Shown one piece after another: positions 30,671 through 39,148 of a stretch of DNA of 43,095 nt. Below the pieces are notes generated by a model. It had not been told where the DNA came from, ran no database searches, and saw only the letters and a list, made by a program, of their open reading frames with translations. Source of the DNA: Armatimonadota bacterium (lineage in GTDB: Bacteria; Sysuimicrobiota; Sysuimicrobiia; Sysuimicrobiales; Kaftiobacteriaceae); contig JAVHLZ010000008.1 of assembly GCA_031081675.1 (NCBI GenBank), forward strand, positions 47,107-90,201, read 5' to 3'. Position 1 is the stretch's first letter. The number at the start of each line of letters is the position of its first letter. The position numbers and the translations under genes were made by a program.

Positions 30671-33600
30671 GTGTATCTGAAGCGTCTGGAGCTGCACGGG
30701 TTCAAGTCTTTCGCCGATCCCACCGAGCTGGAGTTCACCCCCGGCATCACCGCCATCGTGGGCCCCAACGGCAGCGGCAAGAGCAACGTCTTCGACGCCA
30801 TCCGCTGGGTCCTGGGGGAGACGAATGCCCGCAGCCTGCGGTCCGGGAGGATGGAGGATGTGATCTTCGCCGGCAGCGAGGGGCGGCGGGCCATGGGTCA
30901 GGCGGAAGTCTCCCTCACGCTCGACAACACCTCCGGGGGTCTCCCGGTGGAGTACGCGGAGGTGACGGTCACGCGGCGGGCGATCCGGGGCGGGGAGGGG
31001 GAGTACGCCCTCAACGGTCTGCCCTGCCGCCTGCGGGACATCCAGATGCTGTTTCTGGGCACGGGGCTGGGCGGGCGGTCGTACTCCCTGATCGGCCAGG
31101 GGCAGGTGGACAGTGTCCTGTCGGCCAGCCCGGAGGAACGCCGCCAGCTGCTGGAGGAGGCCGCCGGGCTGGCGCGCCACAAGCGCCGCCGCCACGAGGC
31201 CGACCGTCGGCTGGCCCGGGCCGCCGAGCACCTGCTGCGGGCCACCGACGTGCTGGCCGAACTGCGCGACCAGCTGGAGCAGTTGTGCCAGCAGGCGGAA
31301 GCCGCCACCGCCTACGAGGCCGCCGCGGCGGAGATCCGTCGGCTGGATCTGGCGCTCCAGGCGGACGAAGCCCGGCGGGCTCTCGCCGGTGCCCGCCGGA
31401 TCGCCGCCCAGGTGGAGGCCGCCCGGGCCCAGGTGCGGGCGCTGGCCGACGAGGCGACCTCGGTGGGAGCCCAGATGGACCACCTGCGCGCCCGCGCCCT
31501 GGAGGTGGCGGCCGCCTGGGAGGACGGCCAGCGGGCGCTGCTGCGGGCGGTGGAGGAGATGGCCGGGCGGGAGTCGGCCATCCAGGTGCTGACCGAACGG
31601 CTGCGGGCGACCACCGCCGCGCGGGCCCGGTTGGCCGCGGAGCTGGAGCAGGTCCTGGCGCACGGCGGGGAGGCCGAGCGGGAGACGCAGGCCCTGCGGG
31701 AGACGGCCGCCCGCCTGGCGCGGCGCCGCGAGGAGCTGCTTGACCACCTGCGGGAGGCCGAGGAAGCGGGCTCCCGCGCCCGGCAGCAGCTGCTGGATGC
31801 ACAGGCGCGGCTGGCCGCCGCCCGCCGGGATCTCCACGACCTCCTGGCGGCACGCCACCGGACCCAGCACGAGACGGCCCGGGTCGACGCCCGCCTGTCC
31901 ACCATTGCCGAGCAGCTCCGGGACGTGGAGGAATCCCTATGCGCCCTGGAGGCGGAGGAGGCCCGGCTGCGCGCAGCCGCCGCCGATGCGCGGGCGGACC
32001 GCGACGATGCCGAGCGGCGGCGGGCGGAGGCCGCGCAGCGCCTGGCGGACGCGCGCGGACGGCTCCGGGACGCGGCGCAGAGGGTGGAGCGGGCATCCGC
32101 GCGGTGCCGGCAGCTGGCCAGCGAGGCCGAGGTGGCGTCCCGCACTCTGGCCCTTCTGGAGGATCTGGAGAGCGAGCGGGCGGGTGGCGATGGCGTCGTC
32201 CGCGATCTGCTGGCCGACGGCGCCGGAGGCCCCCTGGAAGGTCTGGTGGCGGATGCGCTGGTGGTGCCGGCGCCGTACCGCACGGCCGTGGAGGCCCTCC
32301 TGGGCAGGGCGCTGTACGCGATCATCGCCCGCACGGCGGAGGGGGCCTGCGCCGTCTTGGAAGCCGCTCGCGACCGGGGCGGGGCGGTGGCGGTGGTCCC
32401 GGCCGATCTGCTGACCGCGCCTGTGGACCCCCCGCTGCCCTCCGGAGCCGAGGTGGTCGGGCGGGCTGTGGACCTGGTGGAGGTCACCGACGGCGCCCGC
32501 CCGGTGGTGGAAGCGTTGCTCGGGGAGGCGGCCGTGGTGCGGGACGTGCGCGATGCCCTCGCGCTGCGCCGGGCCGGCTTCCGGGGGCGGATCGCCACCC
32601 TGGACGGCGTGCTGGTGACGTCTGAGGGGGTCGTCGCCCAGGCGGCGGATCCGGACAGTTCAGCCCTGGCCCGCCGGGAGCAGATCGCCGCCCTGCGCCG
32701 GCGCCTGCAGGACGTCCAGATCGAGATGGCCCGCGCCGAGGCCGATCTGCGCGAGGCGCAGGCAGCCGCCGCGGCGCTGGACGCCCAGGCGACTGCCGCG
32801 GCCGATGAGCTGGATCGGTGGACGGCGGCTGCCGCGGAGCGGGCGCTGGCCGCCGGGGTGACGTCGTCGGCCCTGGAGCAGCTGGCCGCCCGCCGGGCCG
32901 AACTGCTGGCCGCCCGGGACCGCCTGGAGGCCGAGCGGGTTGCTTTGGAGGCCGAGGCTCTGCGCGCCTGTCAGGATGAGGCCGACATTCACCAGGCGGT
33001 CCGGGAGCGCGAGCGGGCCGTGGAGGAAGCCCAGGCCGCCTGCGACCGCGTGCAGGAGGCGTATGCCCGCGCGGCGGAGGACCTGGGGGAGACCCGGGTC
33101 GCGCTGGCGGAGGCGGCCGGGGCCCTGGAGGCTGTGCAGGCCCGGGCCGACGAGCAGTCCCGGACGGCCGCCGCCGCCCGCGCCCGGGCGGACGCGCTGG
33201 CCGGGGAGATCACGGTCCTGGACGGCGAGCTGCACCTGCTCACCCATTCCCTCCAGACCGCCCGCCGCGACCGGGAGGAGCTGGCCGCATCCCAGGACGC
33301 CGCCCGCCGCCACCTGGCCGATCTTCATGCCGAGCGCGCCCGCCTCCACGAGCAGATGGCGGCGGCAGAGGCGCGGTGGCGGGAGCTTCAGGAGACGGCG
33401 CGCGCCGTGGAGGACCAGGCGCACCGGCTGGAGGTGCGCCAGGCCCAGGTGGACGCCGAGCTGGCCGCCTGCCAGCGGCGGATCGCCGAGGAGTTCGGCG
33501 TCCGCTGGGAGGACGTGGCGGAGATGTCCCTGCCGGGGAGCCGGGACGAGGTCCGCCGGCGGATCGACGATCTGCGGGCGCAGATGGCGGCCCTGGGTCC

Positions 33601-34225
33601 GGTCAACCTGCGGGCGGTGGACGAGCACGCCGCCCTGGCCGCGCGCGTCCAGGGGCTGGAGGCCCAGGTGGCAGACGTCGAGCGCGCGCGGGCCGCGCTG
33701 GCACAGCTGGCCGGGCGGGTGGACCGGATCCTGGCCGAGCAGTTTGCGCAGACGTTCCGCGACGTCAACGACGAGTTCGGTCGCCTGTGCGCCCGCCTGT
33801 TCGGGGGCGGCCGCGCCCACCTGCACCTGGTCGAGGGCGAGCCCGGGACCGACCCCGGCGTGGAGATCGAGGTGCAGCTTCCCGGCAAGGCGCTGCGCAG
33901 CCTGCCGGCGCTGTCGGGCGGCGAGCGGGTGCTGGTGGCGCTGGCGTTGATCTTCGCCATGCTGCGGGTCCACCCCAGCCCGTTCTGCATCTTCGACGAG
34001 GTGGAGGCGTCCCTGGACGACGCCAACACGCGGCGGTTCACCCTCCTGCTGCGGGAACTGGCCGAGCGCACCCAGGTGGTGATCATCACCCACAACAAGG
34101 CGACCATGGAGGCGGCCGACGTGCTGTACGGCGTCACCATGGAGACCCCGGGCGTGTCCACGGTCATCTCCATGCGCCTGCGCCGGCCCGCCCCCGCGCC
34201 GGAGGCGGCCGCGGCTCCCGCCTGA
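30671..34225 (+). CDS. smc: Chromosome segregation protein SMC
   Basis: SMC forms the ATP-driven ring that, with ScpA and ScpB, organises and separates the chromosome. The 1,184-residue protein starts YLKRLELHGFKSFADPTELEF, has Walker A GPNGSGKSN at 31-39, a long coiled coil interrupted by the hinge at about 510-650, a second coiled coil, then the ABC signature LSGGERVLVALALIF (from residue 1081) and Walker B FCIFDEVEASLDDAN. Length is normal. GTG at 30671 with GGAGGCG upstream gives the invariant N-terminus. scpA and scpB are not here. The rnc-acpP-plsX genes that precede smc in Bacillus are missing, replaced by the glycosyltransferase. Confidence 0.97.
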   Translation: MYLKRLELHGFKSFADPTELEFTPGITAIVGPNGSGKSNVFDAIRWVLGETNARSLRSGRMEDVIFAGSEGRRAMGQAEVSLTLDNTSGGLPVEYAEVTVTRRAIRGGEGEYALNGLPCRLRDIQMLFLGTGLGGRSYSLIGQGQVDSVLSASPEERRQLLEEAAGLARHKRRRHEADRRLARAAEHLLRATDVLAELRDQLEQLCQQAEAATAYEAAAAEIRRLDLALQADEARRALAGARRIAAQVEAARAQVRALADEATSVGAQMDHLRARALEVAAAWEDGQRALLRAVEEMAGRESAIQVLTERLRATTAARARLAAELEQVLAHGGEAERETQALRETAARLARRREELLDHLREAEEAGSRARQQLLDAQARLAAARRDLHDLLAARHRTQHETARVDARLSTIAEQLRDVEESLCALEAEEARLRAAAADARADRDDAERRRAEAAQRLADARGRLRDAAQRVERASARCRQLASEAEVASRTLALLEDLESERAGGDGVVRDLLADGAGGPLEGLVADALVVPAPYRTAVEALLGRALYAIIARTAEGACAVLEAARDRGGAVAVVPADLLTAPVDPPLPSGAEVVGRAVDLVEVTDGARPVVEALLGEAAVVRDVRDALALRRAGFRGRIATLDGVLVTSEGVVAQAADPDSSALARREQIAALRRRLQDVQIEMARAEADLREAQAAAAALDAQATAAADELDRWTAAAAERALAAGVTSSALEQLAARRAELLAARDRLEAERVALEAEALRACQDEADIHQAVRERERAVEEAQAACDRVQEAYARAAEDLGETRVALAEAAGALEAVQARADEQSRTAAAARARADALAGEITVLDGELHLLTHSLQTARRDREELAASQDAARRHLADLHAERARLHEQMAAAEARWRELQETARAVEDQAHRLEVRQAQVDAELAACQRRIAEEFGVRWEDVAEMSLPGSRDEVRRRIDDLRAQMAALGPVNLRAVDEHAALAARVQGLEAQVADVERARAALAQLAGRVDRILAEQFAQTFRDVNDEFGRLCARLFGGGRAHLHLVEGEPGTDPGVEIEVQLPGKALRSLPALSGGERVLVALALIFAMLRVHPSPFCIFDEVEASLDDANTRRFTLLLRELAERTQVVIITHNKATMEAADVLYGVTMETPGVSTVISMRLRRPAPAPEAAAAPA

Positions 34226-34245
34226 CGCGTTCGGGGGAGCGGGCG

Positions 34246-35148
34246 ATGGGGTGGGCGGACCGGCTGCGGGCGGGCCTGACCCGGACCCGGGACGCGCTGC
34301 TGTCGCGGGTGCTGCCGGCTCTGGCCCGGCCCGGGACCGAATTCCTGGAGGAGCTGGAGGCGGCCCTCCTGCAGGCCGATGTGGGGGTGGCCGCCACCTC
34401 CCGCATCGTGGCTGAGCTGGCGCGGCACCCCGCCGCCGGAGAGGCGCAGCGCCTGGACGTCCTGCGCGCCATCCTTCTGGACATGCTGGGGCCGCCGGCT
34501 CCGCTGGCCCTGGATCCGCCCCCGGCGGCCATCCTGATACTGGGCGTCAACGGCTCGGGCAAGACCGCCACCGCCGGCAAGCTGGCCGCCCGCCTGGGCC
34601 AGGAGGGCCGGCGCGTCATCCTGGCGGCCGCCGACACCTTCCGCGCCGCGGCCATCGAGCAGCTGGAGATCTGGGCCGCGCGCGCGGGCGCCGACCTGGT
34701 CCGCCACGCCCCCGGTGGGGATCCCGCGGCGGTGGTGTACGACGCGCTGGCGGCTGCCCGGGCCCGGCGCATGGATGTGGTCATCGCGGACACCGCCGGC
34801 CGCCTCCACACCCGTACCCCATTGATGGCCGAACTGGCGAAGATCGCCCGGGTGGTGGACCGCGCGCTGCCGTCCGGACCGGTGGAACGCCTGCTGGTGC
34901 TGGACGCCACCACCGGCCAGAACGCTCTGGCCCAGGCCCGGGCCTTCCACGAGGCGGTGCGCCTGACCGGCGTCGTGCTGGCCAAGGTGGACGTCTCCCC
35001 CCGCGCCGGGGCGGCCCTGGCGGTGGCCTCCGAGCTGGGGCTGCCGATCAAGCTGGTGGGCGTCGGCGAAGGCCTCGCCGACCTGGGGCCGTTCGATCCG
35101 GCGGCGTATGTGGACGCCCTGCTGCCCCCGCCCGCCGGCCGCGGTTGA
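34246..35148 (+). CDS. ftsY: Signal recognition particle receptor FtsY
   Basis: FtsY is the membrane-associated GTPase that receives ribosome-SRP complexes. The 300-residue protein has the N domain (1-85) without the long acidic A domain, then the G domain with P-loop GVNGSGKT (100-107), ADTFRAAAIEQL, DTAGR (182-186) and the tail GVGEGLADLGPFDP. Two parts differ from the usual FtsY: the P-loop continues GKTATAGKLA rather than GKTTT, and the guanine-binding region reads AKVDVSPRAGA (246-256) instead of TKLDGTAKGG. Lys and Asp of G4 remain. It follows smc by 20 bp with GGGGGAGC upstream. Confidence 0.94.
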   Translation: MGWADRLRAGLTRTRDALLSRVLPALARPGTEFLEELEAALLQADVGVAATSRIVAELARHPAAGEAQRLDVLRAILLDMLGPPAPLALDPPPAAILILGVNGSGKTATAGKLAARLGQEGRRVILAAADTFRAAAIEQLEIWAARAGADLVRHAPGGDPAAVVYDALAAARARRMDVVIADTAGRLHTRTPLMAELAKIARVVDRALPSGPVERLLVLDATTGQNALAQARAFHEAVRLTGVVLAKVDVSPRAGAALAVASELGLPIKLVGVGEGLADLGPFDPAAYVDALLPPPAGRG

Positions 35149-35173
35149 CACCCCGGCGCCGCCGCGGTAGAAT
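35145..35173 (+). promoter_or_regulatory. Consensus promoter of the ylxM-ffh-rpsP cluster
   Basis: A perfect TTGACA (35145-35150) and TAGAAT (35168-35173) are separated by exactly 17 bp. The -35 box overlaps the ftsY stop. Transcription would begin near 35180 and cover ylxM, the methyltransferase, ffh and probably rpsP onward. Confidence 0.85.
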
Positions 35174-35184
35174 GCCGGAGGCCA

Positions 35185-35206
35185 TGTAAAGGTTTTCCCC
35201 TTTACA
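35185..35206 (+). promoter_or_regulatory. TGTAAAGG/CCTTTACA dyad at the ylxM transcript start
   Basis: Perfect 8-bp arms TGTAAAGG (35185-35192) and CCTTTACA (35199-35206) flank TTTTCC. The dyad is AT-rich in a GC-rich genome and lies just after the predicted start of transcription, 14 bp before the ylxM ATG. It could be a repressor operator or a 5'-end RNA hairpin. Confidence 0.65.
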
Positions 35207-35220
35207 CGGTCGGCGGGAGC

Positions 35221-35604
35221 ATGGAGCGAGCGCTGGCCGAGCGCGTGTGGGTGGCCCGGCTGCTGGACACGTACGGCGAGCTGCTGACCGACCACCAGCA
35301 GACCCTGCTGCGGCTGTACTACCTGGACGACCTGTCCCTGGGCGAGATCGCCGAGCGCCTGCGGGTGACCCGCCAGGCGGTCTTTGACGGCCTGCGCCGC
35401 TCGGTACGGGAGCTGGAGCGGTTCGAGGCGTCGGTGGGGCTGGTGGCCGTCGCCGACCGGATGTCCCGGCGGCAGGCCGAGGTGCACGCGCGCCTGGCCG
35501 CCCTGGAGGACGCCATCGCGCAGCTACAGGGCCGGGTGGACGAGGCGGTGCTGCGGGGCATCACCCGGGCCCTGGACGGCCTGCGGCGGGCGCTGCGTTC
35601 CTAG
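35221..35604 (+). CDS. ylxM: YlxM-family HTH protein, SRP-linked
   Basis: YlxM (SRP-associated, UPF0122) is a sigma-70 region 4-like helix-turn-helix protein found beside ffh in Gram-positives and reported to modulate SRP. The 127-residue product has LLTDHQQTLLRLYYLDDLSLGEIAERLRVTRQAVFDGLRRSV in consecutive stretches, the usual family core, followed by a 45-residue coiled helix that is longer than in Bacillus. ATG at 35221 has GCGGGAG just upstream. It carries its own strong promoter with a dyad at the RNA start, and a protein of this kind could bind that dyad; I have no evidence for it. Confidence 0.92.
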   Translation: MERALAERVWVARLLDTYGELLTDHQQTLLRLYYLDDLSLGEIAERLRVTRQAVFDGLRRSVRELERFEASVGLVAVADRMSRRQAEVHARLAALEDAIAQLQGRVDEAVLRGITRALDGLRRALRS

Positions 35605-36240
35605 ATGCCGGCGGACACCCACTACTTCACACCGTCTCCCCGGGTGCGCTCGTCTCCCCGGGTAGTGCGCGCCCGACTGCGAGGCCGGGTCTGGGAGTTT
35701 GTCACCGACCGGGGAGTGTTTGCCCGGGGTGGGGTGGACCGGGGAACGCGCCTGCTGGCCGAGACGATGCGGATCGAGCCCACCGACCACGTGCTGGACC
35801 TGGGCTGCGGCTACGGGCCGCTGGGCCTGGTGGCGGCCGCCCTGGCGCCCGCCGGGCGGGCCGTGCTGGTGGACATCAACGCCCGCGCCGTCGAGCTGGC
35901 CCGGGAAAACGCCCGCCGCCACGGCCTGCACAACGTGGAGGCGCTCCAGGGCGACGGGTGCGCGCCGGTCGCCGGGCGGGAGTTCGACGTGGTGGTGACC
36001 AACCCGCCCATCCGGGCGGGGCGGGCGACCTGGCGGCGCCTGGTACGGGAGGCGTGGGCGCACCTGCGGCCGGGAGGACGGTTCTACTTCGTCGCCCGGA
36101 CCGCCCAGGGAGCCCGCACCCTGGCGCGGGAAGTGGCGGCCGTCTTCGGATCGGTCGTGGAACGGGAGCGGGAGGCGGGCTACCGCGTCTACGAAGCGGT
36201 GCGCCAGCCGGGCAGCCCCGCGGGTGACGGCGGTGTTTGA
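35605..36240 (+). CDS. RsmC-like class I SAM methyltransferase
   Basis: The 211-residue protein resembles the catalytic half of RsmC/RlmG-type guanine-N2 rRNA methyltransferases. It has HYFTPSPRVRSSPR at the N-terminus, FVTDRGVFARGGVDRGTRLL, the SAM motif VLDLGCGYGPLGLVAA, and the N6/N2-methylase signature VVTNPPIRAG. ATG comes directly after the ylxM stop, and its end overlaps ffh by 8 bp (17 bp if ffh begins at 36224), so it is fully embedded in the SRP operon. In Bacillus the similar ybxB gene lies near rpoB instead. Target could be 16S or 23S rRNA; unproven. Confidence 0.85.
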   Translation: MPADTHYFTPSPRVRSSPRVVRARLRGRVWEFVTDRGVFARGGVDRGTRLLAETMRIEPTDHVLDLGCGYGPLGLVAAALAPAGRAVLVDINARAVELARENARRHGLHNVEALQGDGCAPVAGREFDVVVTNPPIRAGRATWRRLVREAWAHLRPGGRFYFVARTAQGARTLAREVAAVFGSVVEREREAGYRVYEAVRQPGSPAGDGGV

Positions 36241-37561
36241 CGGGCTGCACGCGCGCCTCCAGCTCATCCTCACCCGCCTGACCGGCCGCGGCGTCCTCAC
36301 CGAGGCCGATGTGGACGCGGCGCTGCGGGAGGTGCGGCGGGCCCTGCTGGAGGCTGACGTGCACTACCAGGTGGCCCGCGCCTTCACCGAGCGGGTCCGG
36401 GCGGCGGCGGTGGGCCAACAGGTCCTCCAGCACCTGGCCCCCGGCCATCAGGTGGTGAAGATCGTCTACCAGGAGCTGGTGCGCCTGCTGGGCGGCACCG
36501 CCCGGGAGTTGCGGCTGGCCGATCCTCCGCCCGCGATCGTGATCCTGGCGGGCCTGCACGGAAGCGGCAAGACGACCACCGCCGCCAAGCTCGGTCGCTA
36601 CCTGGCCCGGCGGGGGCGGCGGCCGGTGCTGGTGGCCGCCGACCTGCGCCGCCCGGCGGCGGTCTCGCAGCTGGAGGTGGTGGCCCGCCAGGCGGGGGTG
36701 CCCGTCTTCGCGGTCCCCGGTGCCACCGACCCCCAGGCCGTGGCCGCGGCCGCCGTGGAGGAGTCCCGCCGTCGGGGCTGCGACGTGGTGATCGTGGACT
36801 CCGCCGGCCGCCCGCACGCCGACGAGGCCCTGATGGAGGAGCTGCGGCGGTTGCGGGACGCGGTGCGGGCCCACCACGTGCTGCTGGTGGTGGACGCCAT
36901 GACGGGGCAGCAGGCGGTGGCGGTGGCGCAGCGGTTCCAGGAGGCGGTGGGGGTGGACGGGCTGGTGGTCACCAAACTCGACGGGGACGCCCGGGGCGGC
37001 GCCGTGCTGTCGGTGGTGGAGGTCACCGGTGCCCCCGTGCTCTTCGCCGGGGTGGGCGAGACGGTGGACGGGCTGGAACCGTTCCATCCCGACCGGATGG
37101 CGTCCCGCATCCTGGGCATGGGGGATGTCCTCACCCTGATCGAAAAGGCCCAGGAGGCCCTTGACGCGCAGCAGGCGGCGGCCCTGGAGCGCCGCCTCCG
37201 GCGGGCCGAGTTCACCCTGGATGACTTCCGCGCCCAGCTCGCCCAGGTGCGGCGGCTGGGTCCGGTGCAGTCCTGGGCCGCGTTGCTCCCCGCGGGGCTG
37301 CGCCCGCCGGCGGGGGTGGCGGTGGACGAGGCCGCGCTGCGGCGGGCCGAGGCCATCATCGCCTCCATGACGCCCCAGGAGCGGCGGCACCCGGAGATCA
37401 TCGACGGCAGCCGGCGGCGGCGCATCGCCCGGGGCAGCGGCACCACGGTGCAGGACGTGAACCGCCTGCTCCGGCAGTTCGAGGAGGTCCGCCGGCTGGT
37501 GCGCCAGGTGGCCGGGAGGGAGGACCGGGGGCGCCGGGGTCGTCCCGGCGCGTTGGGGTAG
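36233..37561 (+). CDS. ffh: Signal recognition particle protein Ffh (SRP54)
   Basis: Ffh binds hydrophobic signal sequences on ribosomes together with SRP RNA and docks with FtsY. The roughly 442-residue product has the N domain, the G domain with P-loop GLHGSGKTT (107-115), AADLRRPAAVSQLE, DSAGR (usually DTAGR) and TKLDGDARGG, then the M domain with ASMTPQERRHPEII and SRRRRIARGSG. The M domain has only three methionines; most positions carry Val, Leu or Ala. GTG at 36233 gives FDGLHARLQ, the normal N-terminus; a GTG at 36224 is also possible. No SRP RNA gene is visible in the window. Confidence 0.96.
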   Translation: MFDGLHARLQLILTRLTGRGVLTEADVDAALREVRRALLEADVHYQVARAFTERVRAAAVGQQVLQHLAPGHQVVKIVYQELVRLLGGTARELRLADPPPAIVILAGLHGSGKTTTAAKLGRYLARRGRRPVLVAADLRRPAAVSQLEVVARQAGVPVFAVPGATDPQAVAAAAVEESRRRGCDVVIVDSAGRPHADEALMEELRRLRDAVRAHHVLLVVDAMTGQQAVAVAQRFQEAVGVDGLVVTKLDGDARGGAVLSVVEVTGAPVLFAGVGETVDGLEPFHPDRMASRILGMGDVLTLIEKAQEALDAQQAAALERRLRRAEFTLDDFRAQLAQVRRLGPVQSWAALLPAGLRPPAGVAVDEAALRRAEAIIASMTPQERRHPEIIDGSRRRRIARGSGTTVQDVNRLLRQFEEVRRLVRQVAGREDRGRRGRPGALG

Positions 37562-37606
37562 CGGGTCAGATCGCGCAGACACCGTCAGTCCGGAGGAGGG
37601 GAGCGC

Positions 37607-37879
37607 ATGGTGAAGATTCGCCTGATGCGGATGGGGGCCAAGCACAAGCCGTTCTACCGGCTGGTGGTGGCCGACTCGCGGGCGCCGCGCAACGGGCGGT
37701 ACATCGAGGCCATCGGGTACTACAACCCGACCACCGAGCCGTCCACGATCCACATCGACGCCGAGAAAGCCCTGGCCTGGCTGCGCAAGGGCGCCCGGCC
37801 CAGTGATGCGGCCCGGGTGCTGCTGGAGAAGACCGGGATCCTGGCCCGGGCCGCCGGCGCGTCCCGGACCCAGCCCTGA
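37607..37879 (+). CDS. rpsP: 30S ribosomal protein bS16
   Basis: bS16 helps assemble the 5' and central domains of 16S rRNA. The 90-residue product is a full-length match: [24 protein letters not shown], then [16 protein letters not shown] and [22 protein letters not shown] strong ribosome site GGAGGAGGGG precedes its ATG. It follows ffh by 45 bp, as in Bacillus. Confidence 0.97.
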   Translation: MVKIRLMRMGAKHKPFYRLVVADSRAPRNGRYIEAIGYYNPTTEPSTIHIDAEKALAWLRKGARPSDAARVLLEKTGILARAAGASRTQP

Positions 37880-37884
37880 CGGTC

Positions 37885-38130
37885 GTGGCCCAGCCCGGCG
37901 TCCGCGATCTGGTGGAGTTCATCGTCCGGGCGCTGGTGGACCATCCGGAGGCGGTCCAGGTCCGGCAGCTGGAGGGCGAGCGGACCATCATCCTCGAGCT
38001 GCGGGTGGCGCCCGAGGATGTGGGCAAGGTGATCGGCCGGCAGGGACGGATCGTCAACGCCCTGCGGACGGTGGCCCGGGCCGCCGCGATCCGCAGCGGC
38101 AAGCGGGTGACGCTGGAAGTACTACAGTGA
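37885..38130 (+). CDS. khpA: KH-domain RNA-binding protein KhpA (YlqC)
   Basis: KhpA is a small KH RNA-binding protein that pairs with KhpB and affects cell size and sRNA-type regulation in Gram-positives. The 81-residue product has VRDLVEFIVRALVDHPEAVQV and the KH signature VAPEDVGKVIGRQGRIVNALRTVARAAA with the GxxG loop (GRQG). GTG at 37885 is five bases after the rpsP stop, so translation is probably coupled. It lies between rpsP and ylqD, the standard order. Confidence 0.95.
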   Translation: MAQPGVRDLVEFIVRALVDHPEAVQVRQLEGERTIILELRVAPEDVGKVIGRQGRIVNALRTVARAAAIRSGKRVTLEVLQ

Positions 38131-38131
38131 C

Positions 38132-38153
38132 CGGGGCGGGACCGCCCGCCCCG
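38132..38153 (+). other. Strong GC hairpin after khpA
   Basis: CGGGGCGGG (38132-38140) and CCCGCCCCG (38145-38153) form a perfect 9-bp stem with an ACCG loop, one base after the khpA stop. No T-run follows, so it may act as an RNA-processing or stability element rather than a terminator. Confidence 0.5.
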
Positions 38154-38175
38154 CGTCAGCGGACGGGAGGCGTGC

Positions 38176-38580
38176 ATGGGCATCACCATCAGCCGGCCGG
38201 TGGTCATCAAGGCCATCGTCACCGAAGGATTCAAACGCACCTACATCCAGGACCTGGAGGAGGCCATCCGGCGGGTGGAGGCCCTCGAGCAGCAGCTGGA
38301 CAGCCAGATCCGCCGCGCGGAGCTGGAGCGCACCATCACCCCCCAGGTGCGCGCCCTGCGCCAGCAGCTGGAGCTGGAGCGGGCCCGCCAGGAGGCGGCG
38401 CGGGCGGAGCTGCAGATGCGGCTGCGGGAGGCCCAGCAGCTGGAGCTCAACACCGAGTTCGCCCAGGGGACGGTGGAGAGCCTGGTCGAGGTGAACGTGG
38501 GCGACAACCTGTTCACCAAGCTGGGGAGGGCGGAGATCGTCGTCAAGGACGGCATCGTGGTGGAGATCCGGGACGGATAG
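38176..38580 (+). CDS. ylqD: YlqD family protein
   Basis: The 134-residue product matches YlqD, a conserved Gram-positive protein of unknown function between khpA and rimM. It has [27 protein letters not shown], a long coiled coil rich in Gln/Glu/Arg (residues 30-95), and a C-terminal beta domain ([30 protein letters not shown]). Its place strongly supports the call. The ATG at 38176 is followed by a normal frame. Its neighbours hint at a ribosome-assembly or RNA role, which is inference. Confidence 0.9.
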   Translation: MGITISRPVVIKAIVTEGFKRTYIQDLEEAIRRVEALEQQLDSQIRRAELERTITPQVRALRQQLELERARQEAARAELQMRLREAQQLELNTEFAQGTVESLVEVNVGDNLFTKLGRAEIVVKDGIVVEIRDG

Positions 38581-38588
38581 GGCCCGGA

Positions 38589-39107
38589 ATGGCCCGGGGC
38601 CCGGCGTATGTGATCATCGGCCGCATTCTCCGCCCGCACGGGGTGCGCGGCGAAGTGCGGGTGGCGCCCGACACCGACTTCCCCGAGCGGTGGGACACCC
38701 TGGCGGAGGCGGTGGTCCTGCGGGGCGATCGGGCCACCCCCGTGCGGGTGACGGCGGTGCGGCGTCACGGCGATCACGTCCTGGTACGGTTGGCGGGGGT
38801 GGAGACGCCGGAGCAGGCCGCGGCGCTGCGGGGGGCCGCGCTGGCGGTCCGGCGGGAAGAGGCCATGCGCCCGCCGCCCGGCGCGCACTTCGTGTTCGAG
38901 GTCCTGGGCCTGACGGTGGTCACCGAGGCGGGCGCGGTGGTGGGAACCGTGACCGGGATCCTGCGCACGCCAGCCCACGACGTCTACGTGGTCACCGCCC
39001 CCGACGGCCGCGAGTACCTGATCCCGGCGGTCGGGGCGGTGGTGGTGGCGGTGGACCCCCCCGGCGGGCGCGTGGTGGTCCGCCCCCTGCCGGGGTTGCT
39101 GGAGTGA
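38589..39107 (+). CDS. rimM: Ribosome maturation factor RimM
   Basis: RimM binds bS/uS19 and helps mature the 3' domain of 16S rRNA. The 172-residue product has the N-terminal RimM barrel ([38 protein letters not shown]) and the C-terminal PRC barrel ([46 protein letters not shown]). The ATG at 38589 is nine bases after the ylqD stop. It is followed by trmD as in nearly all bacteria. Confidence 0.95.
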   Translation: MARGPAYVIIGRILRPHGVRGEVRVAPDTDFPERWDTLAEAVVLRGDRATPVRVTAVRRHGDHVLVRLAGVETPEQAAALRGAALAVRREEAMRPPPGAHFVFEVLGLTVVTEAGAVVGTVTGILRTPAHDVYVVTAPDGREYLIPAVGAVVVAVDPPGGRVVVRPLPGLLE

Positions 39108-39148
39108 GGCGGGATGGTAGAAGTGGTGGATGGGGGAATCCCGCGCCT

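Noticed and set aside
29243-31870. An 875-residue minus-strand frame across the glycosyltransferase and smc
   Set aside because: It is the shadow of two genes with clear homology on the plus strand.
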